Assembly (NCBI GenBank): GCA_963721335.1
Contig: CAVRIV010000002.1
Coordinates: 434,001 to 498,000, forward strand
Direction of reading: 5' to 3'
DNA length: 64,000 nt
Source of the DNA: CAVXDY01 sp963721335
GTDB lineage: Bacteria > Actinomycetota > Thermoleophilia > Miltoncostaeales > Miltoncostaeaceae
This document shows, in pieces, positions 61,504-64,000 of this stretch (position 1 is its first letter; every line of letters starts with the position of its first letter). The position numbers and the translations under genes are program-made. The notes beneath the pieces are model-generated. The model did not search any database and had not been told where the DNA came from. It saw nothing but the letters and a program-made list of their open reading frames with translations.

Positions 61504-61836
61504 CCCTCCGGCCCGGCGCCCGCGGGGGCGTCGGACGTGGGCGCGCAGCAGGCGTCCGGCCGAGCGGTCATCATCGGGTGATGAGCGCTCTCGGCACCCG
61601 TCCCGAGGCCCCCGGCCACCATTCGAAGCCCCCCGGGCCGGTGGGGGGGCCCGTGCTAGAATCGGCCATCAGCACGCGAGTCACGGCCCTGTCTTCATCC
61701 ACCGTGGAAGCGCCCTCCGCAAGCGCTCTCCGCGCGTCCTGCCCCCCGACGTCCCGCACTCTCCAACGCCTGGCAACATCGGCCGGCGCGATCGTCGCGT
61801 CTCCGGAAACGGGCGACTAGGAAGGGGAACCCCCCG
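61504..61836 (+). promoter_or_regulatory. Leader region of clpC with extended -10
   Basis: No gene is seen here. A perfect inverted repeat TCATCA-tcggg-TGATGA is at 61568-61584. TGCTAGAAT at 61654-61662 is an extended -10, which would give a leader of about 170 nt. No clear CtsR or HrcA site is recognised. Confidence 0.45.
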
Positions 61837-64000
61837 ATGTTCGAACGTTTCACGGAGCGCGCGCGCCAGGTCGTCGTCCTGGCTCAGGAAGAGGCGCGCA
61901 CCCTCAAGCACAACTACATCGGGACCGAGCACATCCTCCTCGGTCTTCTGCGTGAGGAAGAGGGCCTGGCGGCCCGCGTGCTCGAGGGGCTCGAGATCAC
62001 GGTGGAGGAGGTGCGGGCGCAGGTCATCCGCATCGTGGGCTCCGGCGAGGAGGTCACCTCCGGGCAGATCCCGTTCACGCCGCGTGCCAAGAAGGTGCTG
62101 GAGCTGGCCCTCCGCGAGGCGCTCTCGCTGGGCCACAACTACATCGGGACCGAGCACATCCTGCTCGGGCTGGTCCGCGAGAACGAGGGCGTGGCCGCCC
62201 GGATCCTGGCCGACTTCGACGCCGACTCCGAGAAGATCCGCAACGAGATCATCCGGATGCTCTCGGGCCCGGGCCGCCGCCAGCAGGGGCAGGGCGGCGC
62301 CTCCAGCCAGACCGGCGACAAGAAGTCGAGCAAGCTGCTCGACCAGTTCGGCCGCAACCTCACCAAGCTCGCGGCCGAGGGCAAGCTCGACCCCGTGGTC
62401 GGGCGCCAGAACGAGATCGAGCGGGTCATGCAGATCCTCTCGCGCCGCACGAAGAACAACCCGGTGCTGATCGGCGAGCCGGGCGTCGGCAAGACCGCCG
62501 TCATCGAGGGCCTGGCGCAGCGCATCTCGAGCAACGAGGTGCCGGAGCTGCTGCGCAACAAGCAGATCTACACCCTCGACCTGGCGGCCCTGGTGGCCGG
62601 CTCGAAGTACCGCGGCGAGTTCGAGGAGCGCCTCAAGAAGGTGATGAAGGAGATCACCCAGCGCGGCGACATCATCCTGTTCATCGACGAGCTGCACAAC
62701 CTCGTCGGCGCGGGCGCGGCCGAGGGCGCGATCGACGCGGCCTCCATCCTCAAGCCGGCCCTCGCGCGCGGGGAGCTGCAGACGGTCGGCGCCACGACCC
62801 TCGACGAGTACCGCAAGTACCTGGAGCGCGACTCGGCCCTCGAGCGGCGCTTCCAGAAGATCAACGTGGACGAGCCCAGCCAGGAGGAGACCGAGCAGAT
62901 CCTGCGCGGCCTCCGCGACCGGTACGAGGCCCACCACCGCGTCACGATCACCGACGAGGCGCTGGCCGCCGCGGCCAACCTCGCCGACCGCTACATCTCC
63001 GACCGGTTCCTCCCGGACAAGGCCATCGACCTCATCGACGAGGCGTCGTCGCGGATGCGCATCAGGACCATGACCGCGCCCCCGACCTATCGCGAGCTCG
63101 AGGAGGAGATCGACCAGGTCCGCAAGGAGAAGGAGGCGGCCATCGAGGCGCAGGAGTTCGAGAAGGCCGCGAACCTGCGCGACAAGGAGCGGCGCCTCAC
63201 GAACAAGAAGCGGGAGCTCGAGGAGCAGTGGAAGAGCGATGAGGGCGGCCCCCGGGCCTCCATCGGCGAGGAGGAGATCGCCGACATCGTCTCGATGTGG
63301 ACCGGCATCCCGGTGTTCAAGCTCACCGAGGCCGAGACGCAGAAGCTGCTGCGCATGGAGGAGGAGCTCCACAAGCGGGTCATCGGCCAGGAGCAGGCCA
63401 TCGCGGCCGTCTCCCGGGCGATCCGGCGCGCCCGCGCGGGCATCAAGGACCCGAAGCGGCCCTCCGGCTCGTTCATCTTCCTGGGCCCCTCGGGCGTCGG
63501 GAAGACCGAGCTCGCGCGGACCCTCGCGGAGTTCCTGTTCGGCGACGAGAGCGCGCTGATCCAGGTCGACATGTCCGAGTACATGGAGAAGCACGCGGTC
63601 TCGCGCCTGGTCGGCTCGCCGCCGGGGTACATCGGCTACGACGAGGGCGGGCAGCTCACCGAGCAGGTGCGCCGCAAGCCGTACTCCGTGATCCTGCTCG
63701 ACGAGGTCGAGAAGGCTCACCCCGAGGTCTTCAACATCCTCCTGCAGATCCTGGAGGACGGGCGTCTCACGGACGCTCAGGGCCGCTCGGTGGACTTCCG
63801 CAACGCGATCCTGATCATGACCTCCAACATCGGCGCCGCCACGATCTCGCGCAACACGCCGCTGGGCTTCTCGGTGGCCGAGGAGGGCGGGCTCTCCTAC
63901 GACGACATGAAGTCGCGGATCATGGGCGAGCTGAAGCGCGTCTTCCGGCCGGAGCTGCTCAACCGGATCGACGAGGTGATCGTCTTCCACAAGCTCACCA
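61837..64000 (+). CDS. clpC: ClpC AAA+ ATPase, C-terminus beyond window
   Basis: The first 721 residues are present. Two Clp-N repeats (residues 1-150) each carry HNYIGTEHILLGL. The first AAA+ domain has Walker A GEPGVGKTA and Walker B IILFIDELHN. The UVR-type middle segment is EAQEFEKAANLRDKERRLTN. The second AAA+ domain begins with PSGVGKTELARTLAEFLFG and SVILLDEVEKAHPEVF. These identify ClpC, the ClpP-partner unfoldase, essential in many actinobacteria. GGAAGGGG precedes the ATG at 61837 by 10 nt. The lysS-to-clpC order is conserved with mycobacteria. Confidence 0.96.
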   Translation, partial: MFERFTERARQVVVLAQEEARTLKHNYIGTEHILLGLLREEEGLAARVLEGLEITVEEVRAQVIRIVGSGEEVTSGQIPFTPRAKKVLELALREALSLGHNYIGTEHILLGLVRENEGVAARILADFDADSEKIRNEIIRMLSGPGRRQQGQGGASSQTGDKKSSKLLDQFGRNLTKLAAEGKLDPVVGRQNEIERVMQILSRRTKNNPVLIGEPGVGKTAVIEGLAQRISSNEVPELLRNKQIYTLDLAALVAGSKYRGEFEERLKKVMKEITQRGDIILFIDELHNLVGAGAAEGAIDAASILKPALARGELQTVGATTLDEYRKYLERDSALERRFQKINVDEPSQEETEQILRGLRDRYEAHHRVTITDEALAAAANLADRYISDRFLPDKAIDLIDEASSRMRIRTMTAPPTYRELEEEIDQVRKEKEAAIEAQEFEKAANLRDKERRLTNKKRELEEQWKSDEGGPRASIGEEEIADIVSMWTGIPVFKLTEAETQKLLRMEEELHKRVIGQEQAIAAVSRAIRRARAGIKDPKRPSGSFIFLGPSGVGKTELARTLAEFLFGDESALIQVDMSEYMEKHAVSRLVGSPPGYIGYDEGGQLTEQVRRKPYSVILLDEVEKAHPEVFNILLQILEDGRLTDAQGRSVDFRNAILIMTSNIGAATISRNTPLGFSVAEEGGLSYDDMKSRIMGELKRVFRPELLNRIDEVIVFHKLT

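Noticed and set aside
61571..61759. Short open frames in the clpC leader
   Set aside because: No ribosome site, no codon bias and no similarity to known small proteins.

Overview
The window is about 70% GC with strong G/C at third codon positions, no IS element, phage gene, CRISPR array or rRNA. Gene content points to a deep-branching actinobacterium, most likely class Thermoleophilia (inference from family mix: GGDEF proteins, FIST protein, squalene-hopene cyclase operon with HpnA/G/H, paired Get3/ArsA ATPases, DUF2469, and the actinobacterial block tilS-hpt-folPBK-coaX-dusB-greA-lysS-clpC). Both ends cut genes: an ATPase/TPR protein at the left and clpC at the right.

Layout. 0-7 kb: end of an ATPase/TPR regulator with a coupled SRPBCC protein; a DsbA-like protein followed by a cyclic-nucleotide-binding/thioredoxin-reductase fusion; an ECF sigma factor fused to its own zinc anti-sigma domain, membrane helix and Pro-rich tail. 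7-16 kb: initiator tRNA-Met, MOSC protein, primary sigma factor with a LexA-type box on its promoter, TPR protein, HxlR regulator, methyltransferase, tandem Get3/ArsA ATPases. 16-18.5 kb: exopolyphosphatase, alcohol dehydrogenase, tRNA-Leu. 18.6-25 kb: a minus-strand oxidative cluster (sulfite-oxidase-like protein, crotonase, DyP peroxidase, DUF4331, a DABB-like protein, epoxide hydrolase) in which three genes carry single-base frame breaks. 25-36 kb: diguanylate cyclase, CDF metal exporter with an operator-like repeat, methylglyoxal synthase, acetyl-CoA synthetase, cytochrome bd oxidase, PAP2 protein.

36-45 kb is a hopanoid operon read leftwards: prenyl diphosphate synthase, then hpnH-hpnG-hpnA-shc-hpnC-hpnD-hpnE, whose seven genes overlap serially by 4 nt. 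It would supply squalene (HpnC/D/E), cyclise it to hopene (Shc), attach adenosine (HpnH) and remove adenine (HpnG). 45-52 kb holds regulators, a FIST sensor, rhomboid protease, ornithine carbamoyltransferase, a second diguanylate cyclase and a TlpA-like lipoprotein. 52-64 kb is the housekeeping block for tRNA-Ile lysidine, purine salvage, folate, CoA, dihydrouridine and lysyl-tRNA, ending in clpC. A DUF4258/DUF2283 pair sits where many actinobacteria have ftsH-folE, and CsbD, a 38-aa protein and rpsR sit between lysS and clpC.

Two general features stand out. Many start codons lie 6-9 nt behind a TAnnnT hexamer, as in leaderless mRNAs. Several otherwise well-conserved genes are interrupted by single-base indels, mostly insertions, which may be sequencing errors or early decay.
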